Assembly (NCBI RefSeq): GCF_002309535.1
Contig: NZ_CP023275.1
Location: forward strand, 1,240,001-1,304,000
Length of the DNA: 64,000 bases
Source: Sulfurospirillum diekertiae
GTDB lineage: Bacteria > Campylobacterota > Campylobacteria > Campylobacterales > Sulfurospirillaceae
Direction of reading: 5' to 3'
Position 1 is the stretch's first letter. Every line of letters begins with the position of its first letter. Position numbers and translations under genes: made by a program. This document shows, in pieces, positions 26,096 through 36,195 of this stretch. The notes under the pieces were generated by a model. The model worked only from the letters and a program-made list of their open reading frames with translations. It did not search any database and had not been told where the DNA came from.

Positions 26096-27283
26096 TTGGA
26101 AAACCTTATCTTTTTGGCGCATGTTGTGCTTTTAATGGTACTTTCTCCTATTATTTCGCGTGTCTTTCGCCTTCCTACTCCTGTTGTTGAAATTTTGCTA
26201 GGCTCTTTTGCCGTATGGGTTGGATTTTTACCTGTAGATAATGAAGTCTTCCGTAATCTCTCCAAAATTGGCTTTTTTTACTTAATGTTTTTGGCTGGGT
26301 TAGAGATAGATATTCAGCGTTTTATACGCTATCGAGATCGTTTTTTAAAAAAAGCTATTTTATACTTTATCTGTTTGTACAGTATCTCTTTTATTTTATA
26401 CCTTTCATTCGGTCTTTCACCTGTTTATATTGTCGCAATTCCAATAGTATCTCTTGGAATGATTATGGCCCTTATCAATGAACATGGACGTGAGCATAAA
26501 TGGTTGGAGCTTTCGTTAATCATTGGCGTGATTGGTGAGCTTTTAAGCATTGGAGCACTTGTCGTTTTTGATGGCGCTATTACGCATGGTTTGGGGTGGA
26601 GCTTTTTCAAAAGTATTTTGATGTTAATTGCGGTTCTGACTTCTTCATATTTTTTATACCGATTGCTCAAAATTATCTTTTGGTGGTACCCAAATCTTAA
26701 ACGAATTATTATGCCAAATAACGATACGATGCATCAAAGTTTGCGTTTTAGTATGGCACTCTTTTTTGTGTTGATTGCTACGATGCAATGGCTTGAAATT
26801 GATATGGTTTTAGGCGCTTTTATTGCAGGTATTTTTATTTCTAACTTTTTTGCACATAAAAAAGAGCTTCCACATCAGCTTTCTATGTTTGGTTTTGGTT
26901 TTTTAGTGCCTCTATTTTTTATTTTTGTTGGAACAACACTTGATCTAAAGATAGTTTTTACATCGCATATATTAATGCATGCGATTTGGATTGTTATTGC
27001 AATGGTAGGAGCACGCCTTGCGAGTTCATTTGCTGCTTATTACAGTTATTTGGGACTTCGTAGTACCTTTCTTTTTAGCCTTGGTGACTCGATGCCTTTA
27101 ACCTTCTTGGTTGCTATTGCAACGATTGCTGTTAAAAATGGTGCGATTGGAAGTGAGGAGTATGCTTCTTTTATTGTGGCGGCTTTGATGGAAGGTATTG
27201 TTATTATGACTCTAATCCAAATTTTGATGTATCTTTTTAAACGGTATGATAAGCAAAATAAAGAAAAATTTAACGAAGGATAA
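26096..27283 (+). CDS. CPA2/Kef-type cation:proton antiporter
   Basis: This 395-residue protein has about 11-12 hydrophobic segments and the Kef-type blocks RLPTPVVEILLGSFAVWVGFLP and KIGFFYLMFLAGLEIDI. It has no cytosolic RCK/TrkA-N domain, so it is the membrane part alone. The start is TTG at 26096 with AAAAGGA upstream; the ATG at 26089 is out of frame. The ion (K+ or Na+) is not readable from sequence. The GGDEF-EAL gene follows after 4 bases. Confidence 0.85.
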   Translation: MENLIFLAHVVLLMVLSPIISRVFRLPTPVVEILLGSFAVWVGFLPVDNEVFRNLSKIGFFYLMFLAGLEIDIQRFIRYRDRFLKKAILYFICLYSISFILYLSFGLSPVYIVAIPIVSLGMIMALINEHGREHKWLELSLIIGVIGELLSIGALVVFDGAITHGLGWSFFKSILMLIAVLTSSYFLYRLLKIIFWWYPNLKRIIMPNNDTMHQSLRFSMALFFVLIATMQWLEIDMVLGAFIAGIFISNFFAHKKELPHQLSMFGFGFLVPLFFIFVGTTLDLKIVFTSHILMHAIWIVIAMVGARLASSFAAYYSYLGLRSTFLFSLGDSMPLTFLVAIATIAVKNGAIGSEEYASFIVAALMEGIVIMTLIQILMYLFKRYDKQNKEKFNEG

Positions 27284-27287
27284 TAGG

Positions 27288-30233
27288 ATGAAGATGCGCC
27301 AAAAAATAAGTGTTTTCCGTTTTTTTCATATTATCACTTTGGTTTTATTTTTAACCTTTGCAATTATATTTTTTGTACTGAATTTCTACAATGCACGCAT
27401 GGCTTTTGAGCGTGAATCAACCAATTTACAAGAGCACTACATTGAAACACAAAAAGGTATTTTAATTGCTCAAGTGGATCAATTTACAGAACATATTATT
27501 AATGAGCGTCATAAAGCTTATACAAAAAATCAAAAACTGATCCAAATGCGTGTTAACCGCGCCTATGATATAGCGACACAGATTTATGAAAAATACAAGC
27601 AAACACATGATCAAACGTTTATTCAAGAAAAAATTATAGAAACACTTAGATTTTTGCACTATGAAAATGGTTACTATTTTATAACACGATTAGATGGTGT
27701 AGAAATTCTCAATGCGGATCAGCCAGAAATGGAAGGTCACAATATGCTCGCGTTAGAAAATCATGATATGGCTTCATCGATTCAACAGATACTCACCATT
27801 GCGCACAATGACAAAGAAGGCTTTGATGACTATTTTTGGACTAAACCGCAAAATGATCCTAAAGAGCTTTTTCGTAAAATCACCTATGTAAAACTTTTTG
27901 AGCCTTATGGGTGGGTAATTGGAACAGGCATCTATCTTGAAGATATAGAGCATGATCTCAAAGAAGAACTTGCAAATGATAAAGAGCGTTTACTGTTTAA
28001 TGAAGAGAGTGGCAATTATATTTTCATTGGAACATGGGATGGTATTAGTATTGCTGGTCCAAATCAAGGAGAAAATACCTACAATCTACGGGATAATAAT
28101 GGTAAATATCTTGTTCAAGAGTTGATTCACAAAGCTCAAGATGGGGGTGGTTTTGTTGAATACGTTACCCCTGATAGTACCAAGCAAGATAAAATGAGCT
28201 ATGTGGTTCCTTTGTATGGCTGGAAGTGGTATGTTGGTTCAGGAATTCATCTTAAAAATGTGAATGAAGAGATCGCAAAATTGCGTGATACCATGTCTAA
28301 AGAGATGCAACATACTTTTTTTACCATCGTGATATGGTTAGTGATATTGAGCGTTCTTACATGGATTTCACATCTTTATGTCGGTCGTAAAATTAGCAAA
28401 GATTTTGCTGTTTTTATCGATTTTTTTGATTCTTTAGCCAATAAGGACAAGTATATTGATCTCTCTAAAGTACGATTTCATGAGTTTGAAGAGCTTGCAA
28501 ATCATGCCAATACAATGTTAGAAGCAAAAATTTTCAGCAACAAACATTTAGAGCAGTACAAAAAAATTGTTTCAAGTTCAGATGATTTTTTAGCGTTAAT
28601 TGATCGTAACTATACTTATCTTGCCATCAGTGAAGCGTATCAGAAATTTTTCAACAAAAAACAAGACGAGATTTTACATCATACTATGGCTGAGTTACAT
28701 GGGACACAGTATTTTCTTGAAGACTTGAAACATTTAAGCGATAGAGCATTATCGGGTGAAAATTTTGAACATGAAATGTGGGTTCTCTCTTCCTATGGTA
28801 AGCGATTTTTACATATTAAGTATTTCCCTTATTTTGAGAAAGATGGTGATGCTTTGCCGATTGCCTATGTTGTTTCTGCCCGTGACAATACCGAGAAGCA
28901 AGCGAATGAAGAGCGATTGTTGGCTTCTGAAAAAGAGCTAGAATTTTTAGCCCATAATGATGTTCTAACGGGTCTTCCAAATCGATTACTTTTGAGTGAT
29001 CGTATTGCGCATGCGATCGAAAACAGTAAACGCCAAGGTGGCATGATTGCTGTCTGTTTTCTTGATCTAGACAACTTTAAAAAGATCAATGATAGTTTTG
29101 GACATTCTTATGGTGATGAAATTCTAAAGCAGTTTGCTTTGCGTGTTCGAGGTAAAATTCGACATTGCGATACGCTGGCACGTGTTGGTGGTGATGAGTT
29201 TATTTTATTGGTTGAAAATATCAAAGAAAAGCATGAAATTGAGATTATTCTTTCAAAAATTCAAACGATTTTCGAAGAACCATTTGTCAACAAAGCTCAA
29301 AAATTCTTTCTTTCTGCCAGTATCGGTATCAGTATTTATCCCGAGCATGGAGCCGATGGGGAAGCGTTGATTAAAAATGCAGATGCTGCCATGTATAAAG
29401 CCAAAGATGCTGGTAAAAATACATATCTCTTTTATACGATGGAGATGACAGTGGCGTCTTACGAGCGTATCGGTATGGAAAATGCCTTACGTGAAGCGAT
29501 TAAAGAGAATCAATTTATGGTTTATTATCAACCACAAATCGATCTTAAAACACATGAGCTTATTGGTCTTGAAGCACTCTTAAGATGGAATCACCCCTTA
29601 GAAGGCATCTTACCGCCAGGACGTTTTATTGCTTTTACAGAAGAGACACGGCTCATTGTTGAAATTGGAGCATGGATTTTGAAGCAGACATGTTATGATG
29701 TGGTTGCCTTGCATGAAGAGGGGCTTTTCAAGGGTACGGTTTCCATTAATATTTCGGGTGTCCAAATCGAATTCAGCGATTTTTTAAGAACACTTAAAGA
29801 GACTTTGAATGAGACAAAGATTGATCCCAAAATCGTTGAGATGGAAGTAACGGAATCATTCATCATGCATGATCCCGAACGTTGGATAACACTCTTAAGA
29901 GAGATGCAAACATTAGGACTTAGTATTGCTATTGATGATTTTGGTACAGGGTATTCTTCGTTAAGTTATTTAAGAAAACTGCCCATCAATAAGCTTAAAG
30001 TCGATATGTCTTTTGTGAAAGATATTCCAAAACAAGAGGATGCCTGCGCGATTGTAAATTCCATCATTAATTTAGCTCAAAATATGAATATTACGACTTT
30101 AGCAGAAGGTATTGAGCATAAAGATCAAGAGGATTATTTGGCGGAACATGGATGCAAGCAAGGACAGGGGTATTTGTATGCAAAACCATTAAGCCTTAGT
30201 GATCTCAAATCTTGGATTAAAATACATTTTTAG
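27288..30233 (+). CDS. Cache-PAS-GGDEF-EAL cyclic-di-GMP enzyme
   Basis: From the ATG at 27288 the product is 981 residues. A membrane helix lies near residues 12-32. A large periplasmic sensor with two Cache-like repeats (PYGWVIGTGIYLEDIE and YGWKWYVGSGIHLKNV) follows, and a second helix lies near 346-366. Then come a PAS-like domain, a GGDEF domain (VGGDEFILL, with RHCD as an inhibitory site five residues earlier) and an EAL domain (LEALLRW, EVTESF, IDDFGTGYSSL). Both catalytic motifs look intact. It makes or breaks cyclic di-GMP in response to an outside ligand. Confidence 0.9.
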   Translation: MKMRQKISVFRFFHIITLVLFLTFAIIFFVLNFYNARMAFERESTNLQEHYIETQKGILIAQVDQFTEHIINERHKAYTKNQKLIQMRVNRAYDIATQIYEKYKQTHDQTFIQEKIIETLRFLHYENGYYFITRLDGVEILNADQPEMEGHNMLALENHDMASSIQQILTIAHNDKEGFDDYFWTKPQNDPKELFRKITYVKLFEPYGWVIGTGIYLEDIEHDLKEELANDKERLLFNEESGNYIFIGTWDGISIAGPNQGENTYNLRDNNGKYLVQELIHKAQDGGGFVEYVTPDSTKQDKMSYVVPLYGWKWYVGSGIHLKNVNEEIAKLRDTMSKEMQHTFFTIVIWLVILSVLTWISHLYVGRKISKDFAVFIDFFDSLANKDKYIDLSKVRFHEFEELANHANTMLEAKIFSNKHLEQYKKIVSSSDDFLALIDRNYTYLAISEAYQKFFNKKQDEILHHTMAELHGTQYFLEDLKHLSDRALSGENFEHEMWVLSSYGKRFLHIKYFPYFEKDGDALPIAYVVSARDNTEKQANEERLLASEKELEFLAHNDVLTGLPNRLLLSDRIAHAIENSKRQGGMIAVCFLDLDNFKKINDSFGHSYGDEILKQFALRVRGKIRHCDTLARVGGDEFILLVENIKEKHEIEIILSKIQTIFEEPFVNKAQKFFLSASIGISIYPEHGADGEALIKNADAAMYKAKDAGKNTYLFYTMEMTVASYERIGMENALREAIKENQFMVYYQPQIDLKTHELIGLEALLRWNHPLEGILPPGRFIAFTEETRLIVEIGAWILKQTCYDVVALHEEGLFKGTVSINISGVQIEFSDFLRTLKETLNETKIDPKIVEMEVTESFIMHDPERWITLLREMQTLGLSIAIDDFGTGYSSLSYLRKLPINKLKVDMSFVKDIPKQEDACAIVNSIINLAQNMNITTLAEGIEHKDQEDYLAEHGCKQGQGYLYAKPLSLSDLKSWIKIHF

Positions 30234-30490
30234 ATGCTAGGCGGTATGAAAAATTCACAGATATCGACTTCTAAAACTGCTGCAATTTTATAAAGATGTT
30301 CAATGTTATAATGTTTATTTTCTAGTCCAGCTTCAATTTTAGCAATTGTGCTGACAGATTTATGTCCAATCGTGAGGGCTAAGTCCAGTTGTGTAATTTT
30401 TTTCATTTTGCGTATTCGTTGAACATTATGTGCAATGCATCGATAAAAATCTTCAATTTCATCTTTTGTAAACTCTTTGTACATAAGCAT
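30230..30490 (-). CDS. Small XRE-family helix-turn-helix regulator
   Basis: This 86-residue protein has a lambda-Cro type HTH at about residues 31-66 (TQLDLALTIGHKSVSTIAKIEAG) and a short hydrophobic end (CEFFIPP). It overlaps the end of the GGDEF-EAL gene by 4 bases in convergent orientation and stands divergent to the second diguanylate cyclase gene. Control of that gene is plausible. Confidence 0.8.
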   Translation of the reverse strand: MLMYKEFTKDEIEDFYRCIAHNVQRIRKMKKITQLDLALTIGHKSVSTIAKIEAGLENKHYNIEHLYKIAAVLEVDICEFFIPPSI

Positions 30491-30539
30491 TTTATTTCCC
30501 TATAGTGAATATTTAAAATCAATTTTTTGGTAAAAATGA

Positions 30540-31139
30540 ATGATGGATCAAGAGACGCTTTATGAACTTGTTATTGTAGTATTAGCCATTTTTATGACCG
30601 CACTATATTTTTACTATAAAAAGAAAGTATGTGCATTAAAGTTACATAACATTCAATTAGAACAGTTAAGTCAATACGATGACTTAACACAAATATTTAA
30701 TCGACGTTATTTTTTGGAGATCGTTAACTATCATTTTAAGATCATTCACCAAAAAAATACCTCAGCTGTCATGATGATTGATATTGACAATTTTAAACAG
30801 ATTAATGATACCTATGGGCATCTTTTAGGTGATGATGTTTTGAAATATACGGTAAAGCAAATTAATGAAAACTTACGAGAGGATGATATTTTTGCCCGTT
30901 ATGGTGGTGATGAGTTTATTGTCTTTTTTCCTTTTATCTCCAGAAAAGATATTCATATGATTGCTACACGCATCCAATCTAAACTTGAAGAACATAAAAT
31001 ATATGACTTTTCAGTAACATTGAGTATGGGAATATGCCTTTTTAGCACATTTACACCACTTCTAAATGTAATAGAATATGCAGATAATGCGCTTTATTTA
31101 GCGAAAAGTAAGGGACGCAACCGCATCGAGTTTTATTAA
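30540..31139 (+). CDS. Membrane-anchored diguanylate cyclase
   Basis: This 199-residue protein has an N-terminal membrane helix (residues 9-25) and a GGDEF domain with intact RYGGDEFIVF. REDD five residues before the motif forms an inhibitory I-site. There is no room for a sensor domain. It synthesises cyclic di-GMP. The gene lies divergent from the XRE regulator, with a short intergenic space of about 50 bases. Confidence 0.9.
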   Translation: MMDQETLYELVIVVLAIFMTALYFYYKKKVCALKLHNIQLEQLSQYDDLTQIFNRRYFLEIVNYHFKIIHQKNTSAVMMIDIDNFKQINDTYGHLLGDDVLKYTVKQINENLREDDIFARYGGDEFIVFFPFISRKDIHMIATRIQSKLEEHKIYDFSVTLSMGICLFSTFTPLLNVIEYADNALYLAKSKGRNRIEFY

Positions 31140-31141
31140 GC

Positions 31142-31170
31142 TTGAAAAAACCAATAAATCAGAGTACAAT
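31142..31170 (+). promoter_or_regulatory. Predicted promoter of the thiamine operon
   Basis: TTGAAA (31142-31147) and TACAAT (31165-31170) are separated by 17 bases, just upstream of the riboswitch. Confidence 0.6.
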
Positions 31171-31183
31171 TGTCCTTAATAGT

Positions 31184-31279
31184 TCGTGCTAGGAGGGCTG
31201 GTAAACCAGCTGAGATAAAGAATGGTGATTCTTTGATCCTTGTGACCTGATCTGGGTAATGCCAGCGTAGGAAAGCTCA
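31184..31279 (+). promoter_or_regulatory. TPP riboswitch (THI element)
   Basis: The leader has the THI-box parts in order: CTAGGAGGGCT, the CTGAGA core near 31209, and ACCTGATCTGGGTAATGCC followed by CGTAGGAAA. It precedes thiD by about 110 bases. Thiamine diphosphate binding should lower expression of thiD-cytX-thiM. Confidence 0.93.
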
Positions 31280-31331
31280 ATCAAACCAACACACATCCTC
31301 TTTTTTACATCCTCCCACGATCTCTTTTATC

Positions 31332-31355
31332 TTTACATGTAAAGCTTACATGTAA
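31332..31355. repeat. Two tandem copies of the repeated palindrome in the thiD leader
   Basis: A full 12-base copy (31332-31343) and a 10-base copy (31346-31355) stand 14 bases apart between the riboswitch and thiD. Each can form a small hairpin in RNA. Confidence 0.85.
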
Positions 31356-31387
31356 AAGCAAACCAATCTATTTTACGAGGAAAATGT

Positions 31388-32191
31388 ATGAAACATTGTT
31401 TAACCATAGCAGGTTCAGACAGCTGTGGTGGTGCGGGTATTCAGGCCGATTTAAAAGCTTTTAGTGCCAATGGAACGTATGGCATGAGTGTTATAACTGC
31501 CATTACCGCGCAAAATACCCAAGGTGTTTTTGACGTTCAAGACATCAGTCCTTCGGTGATTGCTCATCAAATCGAAGCGATTTTTGACGACATTCATGTA
31601 GATGCGATCAAAATTGGTATGGTCTCCAGACCTGAAACGATTGAGACCATTGCAGTAACGCTTAAAAAATACTCCTTACCGCCGCTTGTCATCGACCCAG
31701 TCATGATTTCCAAAAGTGGGTATGATCTTTTACAACCCGAAGCCAAAAAGGCACTCATTGAAATTCTTTTACCGATGGCTACGCTTATTACCCCCAATCT
31801 TCCTGAAGCAGAAGTGATTGTAGGTTATAAGATCGACACGATTGAGTTGATGGAAAAAGCCGCCCTTGATCTGCATAAACTGGGTTGTAAATACGTGCTG
31901 GTTAAAGGAGGGCATTTGGAAAACGATGCGACAGATGTCCTTTACGATGGTGAAGTGTTCCATCTTTTGCACTCCAAACGGTTAGAGACGATTAACACGC
32001 ATGGAACGGGGTGTACTCTCTCATCCGCTATTGCTGCTAACCTTGCAAAGGGTTTACATGTAAAGGCAGCGGTTGAGGAAGCCAAAGCGTATATCACCGA
32101 GGCAATCACGCATGGATTTAAACTAGGGCATGGCGTGGGTCCAGTGCATCATTTTTACGCACTTTACACAAAAGCAGGGATTGAGTCATGA
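31388..32191 (+). CDS. thiD: Hydroxymethylpyrimidine(-phosphate) kinase ThiD
   Basis: This 267-residue ribokinase-fold protein has SDSCGGAGIQADLKAF near residue 8, IDPVMISKSGYDLL, TPNLPEAEVI, and the anion hole with catalytic Asp region in THGTGCTLSSAIAANLA. ThiD phosphorylates the pyrimidine moiety of thiamine twice. The ribosome site is ACGAGGAAAATGT-like, upstream of ATG at 31388. It is first in the TPP-controlled operon and overlaps cytX by 4 bases. Confidence 0.93.
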   Translation: MKHCLTIAGSDSCGGAGIQADLKAFSANGTYGMSVITAITAQNTQGVFDVQDISPSVIAHQIEAIFDDIHVDAIKIGMVSRPETIETIAVTLKKYSLPPLVIDPVMISKSGYDLLQPEAKKALIEILLPMATLITPNLPEAEVIVGYKIDTIELMEKAALDLHKLGCKYVLVKGGHLENDATDVLYDGEVFHLLHSKRLETINTHGTGCTLSSAIAANLAKGLHVKAAVEEAKAYITEAITHGFKLGHGVGPVHHFYALYTKAGIES

Positions 32192-33399
32192 TGGAAGAAA
32201 AAACAAGTTTAAGCGGGTTTGGACTCTTTGCACTTTGGTTTGGTGCGGCAGTTTCAATGGCAGAGATTTTTACGGGTGGACTTTTAGCACCGCTTGGGTT
32301 TATCGAAGGTTTAAAAGCGATTCTTTTAGGGCATCTTATCGGCGGTATGATTTTGATTTTGGGTGGTTATATTGGAGCCAAAAGTAAACTTCCTGCCATC
32401 ATGTCCACACGCATCTCCTTTGGGCGTTATGGCTCTTATCTTTTTTCACTTCTCAATGTACTTCAACTCATCGGCTGGACAGCGGTGATGATCATTTCAG
32501 GTGGACGAGCTGCCAATGAGCTTGGCATTAGTTTGTTTGGATTTGATAGCATCAACACGTGGGCGATAGCCATTGGCATTTTGATAGGGCTTTGGATTTG
32601 GCTTGGAAAAGTGGGCTTTCAAAAGCTCAATGTCGTGGCAGTTGTGCTTCTCTTTGCACTCACATTGATTTTGTGTGGCGTGGTTTTTCAGGAGGGAAGC
32701 ATTTTACATGTAATGCCCTCGGGTGAGATGAGTTTTGGCTCTGCGCTCGAACTCAGCGTCATTATGCCACTTTCGTGGTTACCACTCATTTCTGACTATA
32801 CACGTTTTTCAAAGAGCAAGAAAAGTGGACTCATCGGCAGTTTTACGGGTTATTTTATAGGAAGTTCTTTGATGTATGCCATTGGTCTAGCCATTGCCCT
32901 TTATGCTCAGGATGCCAGTGTGGGAACGATGATGATGGCACTGCATTTAGGTTTTGCCGCTCTTGGCATCGTACTTCTCTCCACTATTACCACTACTTTT
33001 TTAGATGCCTACTCAGCGGGTGTCACGTTTACCAATATTTTTCCAAAAATGAGTGAGCGTAAAATTGCTTTTGTGATGGCACTACTAGGATTGGTCGTGG
33101 CGCTTATGATGCCTATTGAGGAGTACGAAACCTTTTTGTACGCGATAGGTTCTGTGTTTGGACCACTCTTTGCGATACTGTTGAGTGATTATTTTATCTT
33201 TAAAAAAGTGCAAATTGAGCCCACGTTGGCTTTACATGTAGGCGCATTGATCGTTTGGGTTATAGGCGTTGGCTTGTATTATTGGATGATGACGCTTGAT
33301 CTTCCATTAGGTTCAACCCTTCCAACGATGCTGGCAACAAGCATTATTTTTATCATTACAAAAAAGGTTATGGCATCATGGACATTAAAGAGCAACTAA
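32188..33399 (+). CDS. cytX: NCS1-family hydroxymethylpyrimidine permease CytX
   Basis: This 403-residue protein has about 12 membrane segments. The GAAVSMAEIFTGGLLAPLG block near residue 19 and the PLSWLPLISDYTRFSKSKKSG block are typical of CytX. Members of this NCS1 branch sit in thiamine operons and are predicted to import hydroxymethylpyrimidine, which ThiD then phosphorylates. The gene overlaps thiD by ATGA and thiM by 22 bases. Confidence 0.88.
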   Translation: MMEEKTSLSGFGLFALWFGAAVSMAEIFTGGLLAPLGFIEGLKAILLGHLIGGMILILGGYIGAKSKLPAIMSTRISFGRYGSYLFSLLNVLQLIGWTAVMIISGGRAANELGISLFGFDSINTWAIAIGILIGLWIWLGKVGFQKLNVVAVVLLFALTLILCGVVFQEGSILHVMPSGEMSFGSALELSVIMPLSWLPLISDYTRFSKSKKSGLIGSFTGYFIGSSLMYAIGLAIALYAQDASVGTMMMALHLGFAALGIVLLSTITTTFLDAYSAGVTFTNIFPKMSERKIAFVMALLGLVVALMMPIEEYETFLYAIGSVFGPLFAILLSDYFIFKKVQIEPTLALHVGALIVWVIGVGLYYWMMTLDLPLGSTLPTMLATSIIFIITKKVMASWTLKSN

Positions 33400-34184
33400 A
33401 CGAAGTATTTAAAGCGCTACAAGCAAGGCGTGTGCTTATTCATCATATTACCAATTATGTAACAGTCAATGATTGCGCCAATGTTGTTTTAGCCATTGGT
33501 GCTTCACCGATTATGGCTGATGAGCTCAGCGAAGTTGAAGAGATGGTGGGTATTTGCGATGCGCTGGTTTTAAATATTGGAACGGCGAATGAGCGTACCA
33601 TCACTTCCATGTTAAAAGCAGGACGCGCAGCAAATACCAAAGGGATTCCCGTTGTGCTTGATCCTGTTGGTGTCGGAGCGACTTCTTTTCGTCATGAGAG
33701 TGTCGCTAAACTTATGAAGGCGATCTCTTTTAGCGTGATTCGGGGCAATATGGCGGAGATCAAAACGATTGCAGGACTTGAAGCGAAGAGTGCAGGGGTT
33801 GACTCTCTAGAAGAAGAGAGCGATGGCGCTAAAATCGCTTTGAATTTGGCACAAAAACTAAACTGTGTGATTGCGATTACGGGTAAAACTGACATGGTAT
33901 CCGATGGTAAAGTTTGCTATGCCCTAGACAATGGCACTATTGCATTAACGCAACTAACAGGTACGGGTTGCATGAGCACCTCACTCATTGGGAGTTTTAT
34001 GGGCGCTTCTAAAAATGCCTTAGGTAGTGCTGTCGCAGGTATTTTAACGATGTCTATAGCTGGTGAAGTGGCTGAAAAAAGCAGAGGATTGGGAACATTT
34101 CATACGTCATTAATTGATGCTATCAGTCAAATGGATGTGAAAACTATTTTTGATAAATGTAATATAAGCTTGATTAAACAATAA
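33378..34184 (+). CDS. thiM: Hydroxyethylthiazole kinase ThiM
   Basis: This 268-residue protein has VLIHHITNYVTVNDCANVVLA near residue 19, VVLDPVGVGAT, VIRGNMAEI and TGTGCMSTSLIG with the catalytic Cys. ThiM phosphorylates the thiazole moiety, a salvage step. With ThiD and CytX the operon serves salvage of thiamine parts. A ThiE to join the two halves is not in the window. Confidence 0.93.
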   Translation: MDIKEQLNEVFKALQARRVLIHHITNYVTVNDCANVVLAIGASPIMADELSEVEEMVGICDALVLNIGTANERTITSMLKAGRAANTKGIPVVLDPVGVGATSFRHESVAKLMKAISFSVIRGNMAEIKTIAGLEAKSAGVDSLEEESDGAKIALNLAQKLNCVIAITGKTDMVSDGKVCYALDNGTIALTQLTGTGCMSTSLIGSFMGASKNALGSAVAGILTMSIAGEVAEKSRGLGTFHTSLIDAISQMDVKTIFDKCNISLIKQ

Positions 34185-34254
34185 AAATTATTATTTAATA
34201 TATAGTTTAGTTTTTCTACTGTAAGATTGTTCCATTACCTCAAAGGAGTCAGTC

Positions 34255-34770
34255 ATGGCAAGAGTTGGAAATTCAATTATCAAAGGGATCGAGGTTCAAG
34301 AGATTATCACAACGCTCAATCGTGCGTATGCGGATGAGTGGTTGGCATACTATCAGTATTTCATTGAAGCAAAAGTGGTCAAAGGTTTGATGAAAGATGC
34401 GGCAATCGCTGAATTAGTACAACATGCTGCTGATGAACTTCGTCATGCCACGATGGTAGCTGATCGTATTATTCAGCTTGGAGGATCACCTCTTCTTCAT
34501 CCTGCAGATTGGCTCAAACAGACGAATTGTGGATACGATGCGCCTAATGATTTTGATGTCGTAGCCGTTTTAAATGATGCGATTAAAGGCGAGCAATGCG
34601 CTATTGCCACTTACTCAAGTATCGTTGATTTGACACGCAACAAAGACATCGTTACCTACGACATGGTCTCTCAAATCTTAGCGGATGAAGTTATGCACGA
34701 AGAAGATCTTCAAAACTTGCACGATGACATTACCGAATTTATCAGCGATCTTAAAAAATCAATGCAATAG
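34255..34770 (+). CDS. Ferritin-like (Dps-like/bacterioferritin-type) protein
   Basis: This 171-residue four-helix protein has the ferroxidase-type residues in ADEWLAYYQY near residue 26, HAADELRHA near 61, KGEQCAIATY near 99 and ADEVMHEEDLQ near 142. This E-ExxH-E-ExxH pattern fits an intrasubunit di-iron site as in bacterioferritins and Dps-like ferritins. It stores iron or removes peroxide. The ATG has AAAGGAG upstream; single gene. Confidence 0.85.
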   Translation: MARVGNSIIKGIEVQEIITTLNRAYADEWLAYYQYFIEAKVVKGLMKDAAIAELVQHAADELRHATMVADRIIQLGGSPLLHPADWLKQTNCGYDAPNDFDVVAVLNDAIKGEQCAIATYSSIVDLTRNKDIVTYDMVSQILADEVMHEEDLQNLHDDITEFISDLKKSMQ

Positions 34771-34801
34771 GCTACTCTTAAAACACTTCTTTAAAGGGTG
34801 C

Positions 34802-34836
34802 AGGTATGAATGATTTTAGTTGAAAACTTCATACCT
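34802..34836 (+). terminator. Hairpin after the ferritin-like gene
   Basis: AGGTATGAA (34802-34810) pairs with TTCATACCT (34828-34836), loop 17 bases, then a T-rich run. Confidence 0.5.
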
Positions 34837-35021
34837 CACTTATTTTACTTAACAAATACCTCTCCTCTTTACTCTAAAAGTATAGTTTCACTGTAAACTT
34901 TTTATGTTATTTCGTTACGTTATGCTGCATTTATGAATCTTAATATGACTTTTTTTTATCATTCTTTAAATACTCAGATAGCATGAATATTATTATGTTA
35001 GGATTATACGTTTTTAGTGTA

Positions 35022-35027
35022 TATAAT
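35022..35027 (+). promoter_or_regulatory. Predicted -10 box of the CZB chemoreceptor gene
   Basis: TATAAT lies 36 bases before the GTG start at 35063, in a strongly AT-rich stretch. The rest of 34837-35021 holds nothing recognised. Confidence 0.5.
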
Positions 35028-35062
35028 GCTAAAAAATAACTAAAATAGAATAAGGGGCACTT

Positions 35063-36157
35063 GTGTTTGGCAATAGTAGAATTTTGGAAGAGGCAAATAA
35101 AAATTTAAGTAAAGAAAATGAAAGCTTACACAATGAAATTCTTTCGCTTAAAGCAGAGATTGAAAAATTAACAGAACAAAATGAAAAAAACAAAAGTTTA
35201 TTACACGGGAATAATCTTTTTCAAGAGTTAAACAGTAGTATGCTGGGAGGCTGTAAAAAAGGTATCAGCGAAATTCAAAAAGATATTGAACAGAATTTAG
35301 AGGCATCCAAAGAGATCGTTGATATGAGTGAAGCGACGGTTTCTACCATTTCTACACTTGATTCAACGACTTCTGAGCTCATTGCTTCACTGACACATAT
35401 CAATGAATCTGCTAGCGAATCAAGGCAACTTGCTGAAAATCTCCATCACAGTGTGGATGAAATTTCGAGTGTGATCAATCTTATTAAAGATATTTCTGAT
35501 CAAACCAATCTTTTAGCGCTTAATGCTGCCATTGAGGCTGCGCGTGCGGGGGAGCATGGTCGTGGTTTTGCGGTCGTTGCGGATGAAGTCCGAAAACTTG
35601 CAGAGCGAACGCAAAAGGCAACTTCAGAAGTTGAGATGAACATCAATGTTTTGAAACAAAATGCAGGCTCTATGTTTAAGCAAAATGAAGAGGTTGAAAG
35701 TGTTGCTTTAGCATCAAATCAGCATATAGAAACGTTTAAACAAGAGTTACAAAAGATTCAAACCAGTGCGGTAGATATTCAAAATGACTCTTCCAATATA
35801 TCGTATGCAATTTTTGTCGCACTTGCTAAGTTAGATCATATGTTCTTTAAAACTAACGGTTATGGTGCTATTTTTGATGCAGAACACAAGGTTATGTCAG
35901 ATCATTATAATTGCCGTTTAGGCAAATGGTATGCCGGTATTGGTAAAGAAAATTTCCAAAATACAGCTGGCTATAAAGGTCTTGATGAACCCCATAAAAT
36001 CGTTCATGAGTCGGTTAATAAAGCGATTATGTGTGTCAAAGAAGGGACGTGCTCTAACGATCCTTCTTTGGTTATTAATTATTTTAAAGAGGCTGAAAAG
36101 GCTTCTGTTAAGCTCTTTGAGTTACTCAATCAAATGCTTTTAGAAAAGAAACAGTAA
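35063..36157 (+). CDS. Cytoplasmic methyl-accepting chemotaxis protein with C-terminal CZB domain
   Basis: The start is GTG with AAGGGG upstream. The 364-residue protein has an N-terminal coiled coil (residues 5-50), then a signalling domain with the highly conserved tip [24 protein letters not shown] at about 148-171. The C-terminal CZB zinc-binding domain has [13 protein letters not shown] near 278 with later His residues ([10 protein letters not shown]). No membrane helix is present, so it senses inside the cell. CZB domains in E. coli DgcZ and H. pylori TlpD sense zinc and oxidants such as hypochlorous acid. Confidence 0.92.
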   Translation: MFGNSRILEEANKNLSKENESLHNEILSLKAEIEKLTEQNEKNKSLLHGNNLFQELNSSMLGGCKKGISEIQKDIEQNLEASKEIVDMSEATVSTISTLDSTTSELIASLTHINESASESRQLAENLHHSVDEISSVINLIKDISDQTNLLALNAAIEAARAGEHGRGFAVVADEVRKLAERTQKATSEVEMNINVLKQNAGSMFKQNEEVESVALASNQHIETFKQELQKIQTSAVDIQNDSSNISYAIFVALAKLDHMFFKTNGYGAIFDAEHKVMSDHYNCRLGKWYAGIGKENFQNTAGYKGLDEPHKIVHESVNKAIMCVKEGTCSNDPSLVINYFKEAEKASVKLFELLNQMLLEKKQ

Positions 36158-36195
36158 TTTTTGTATAATTTCACATTTTTTAATAAGGCAATAAT

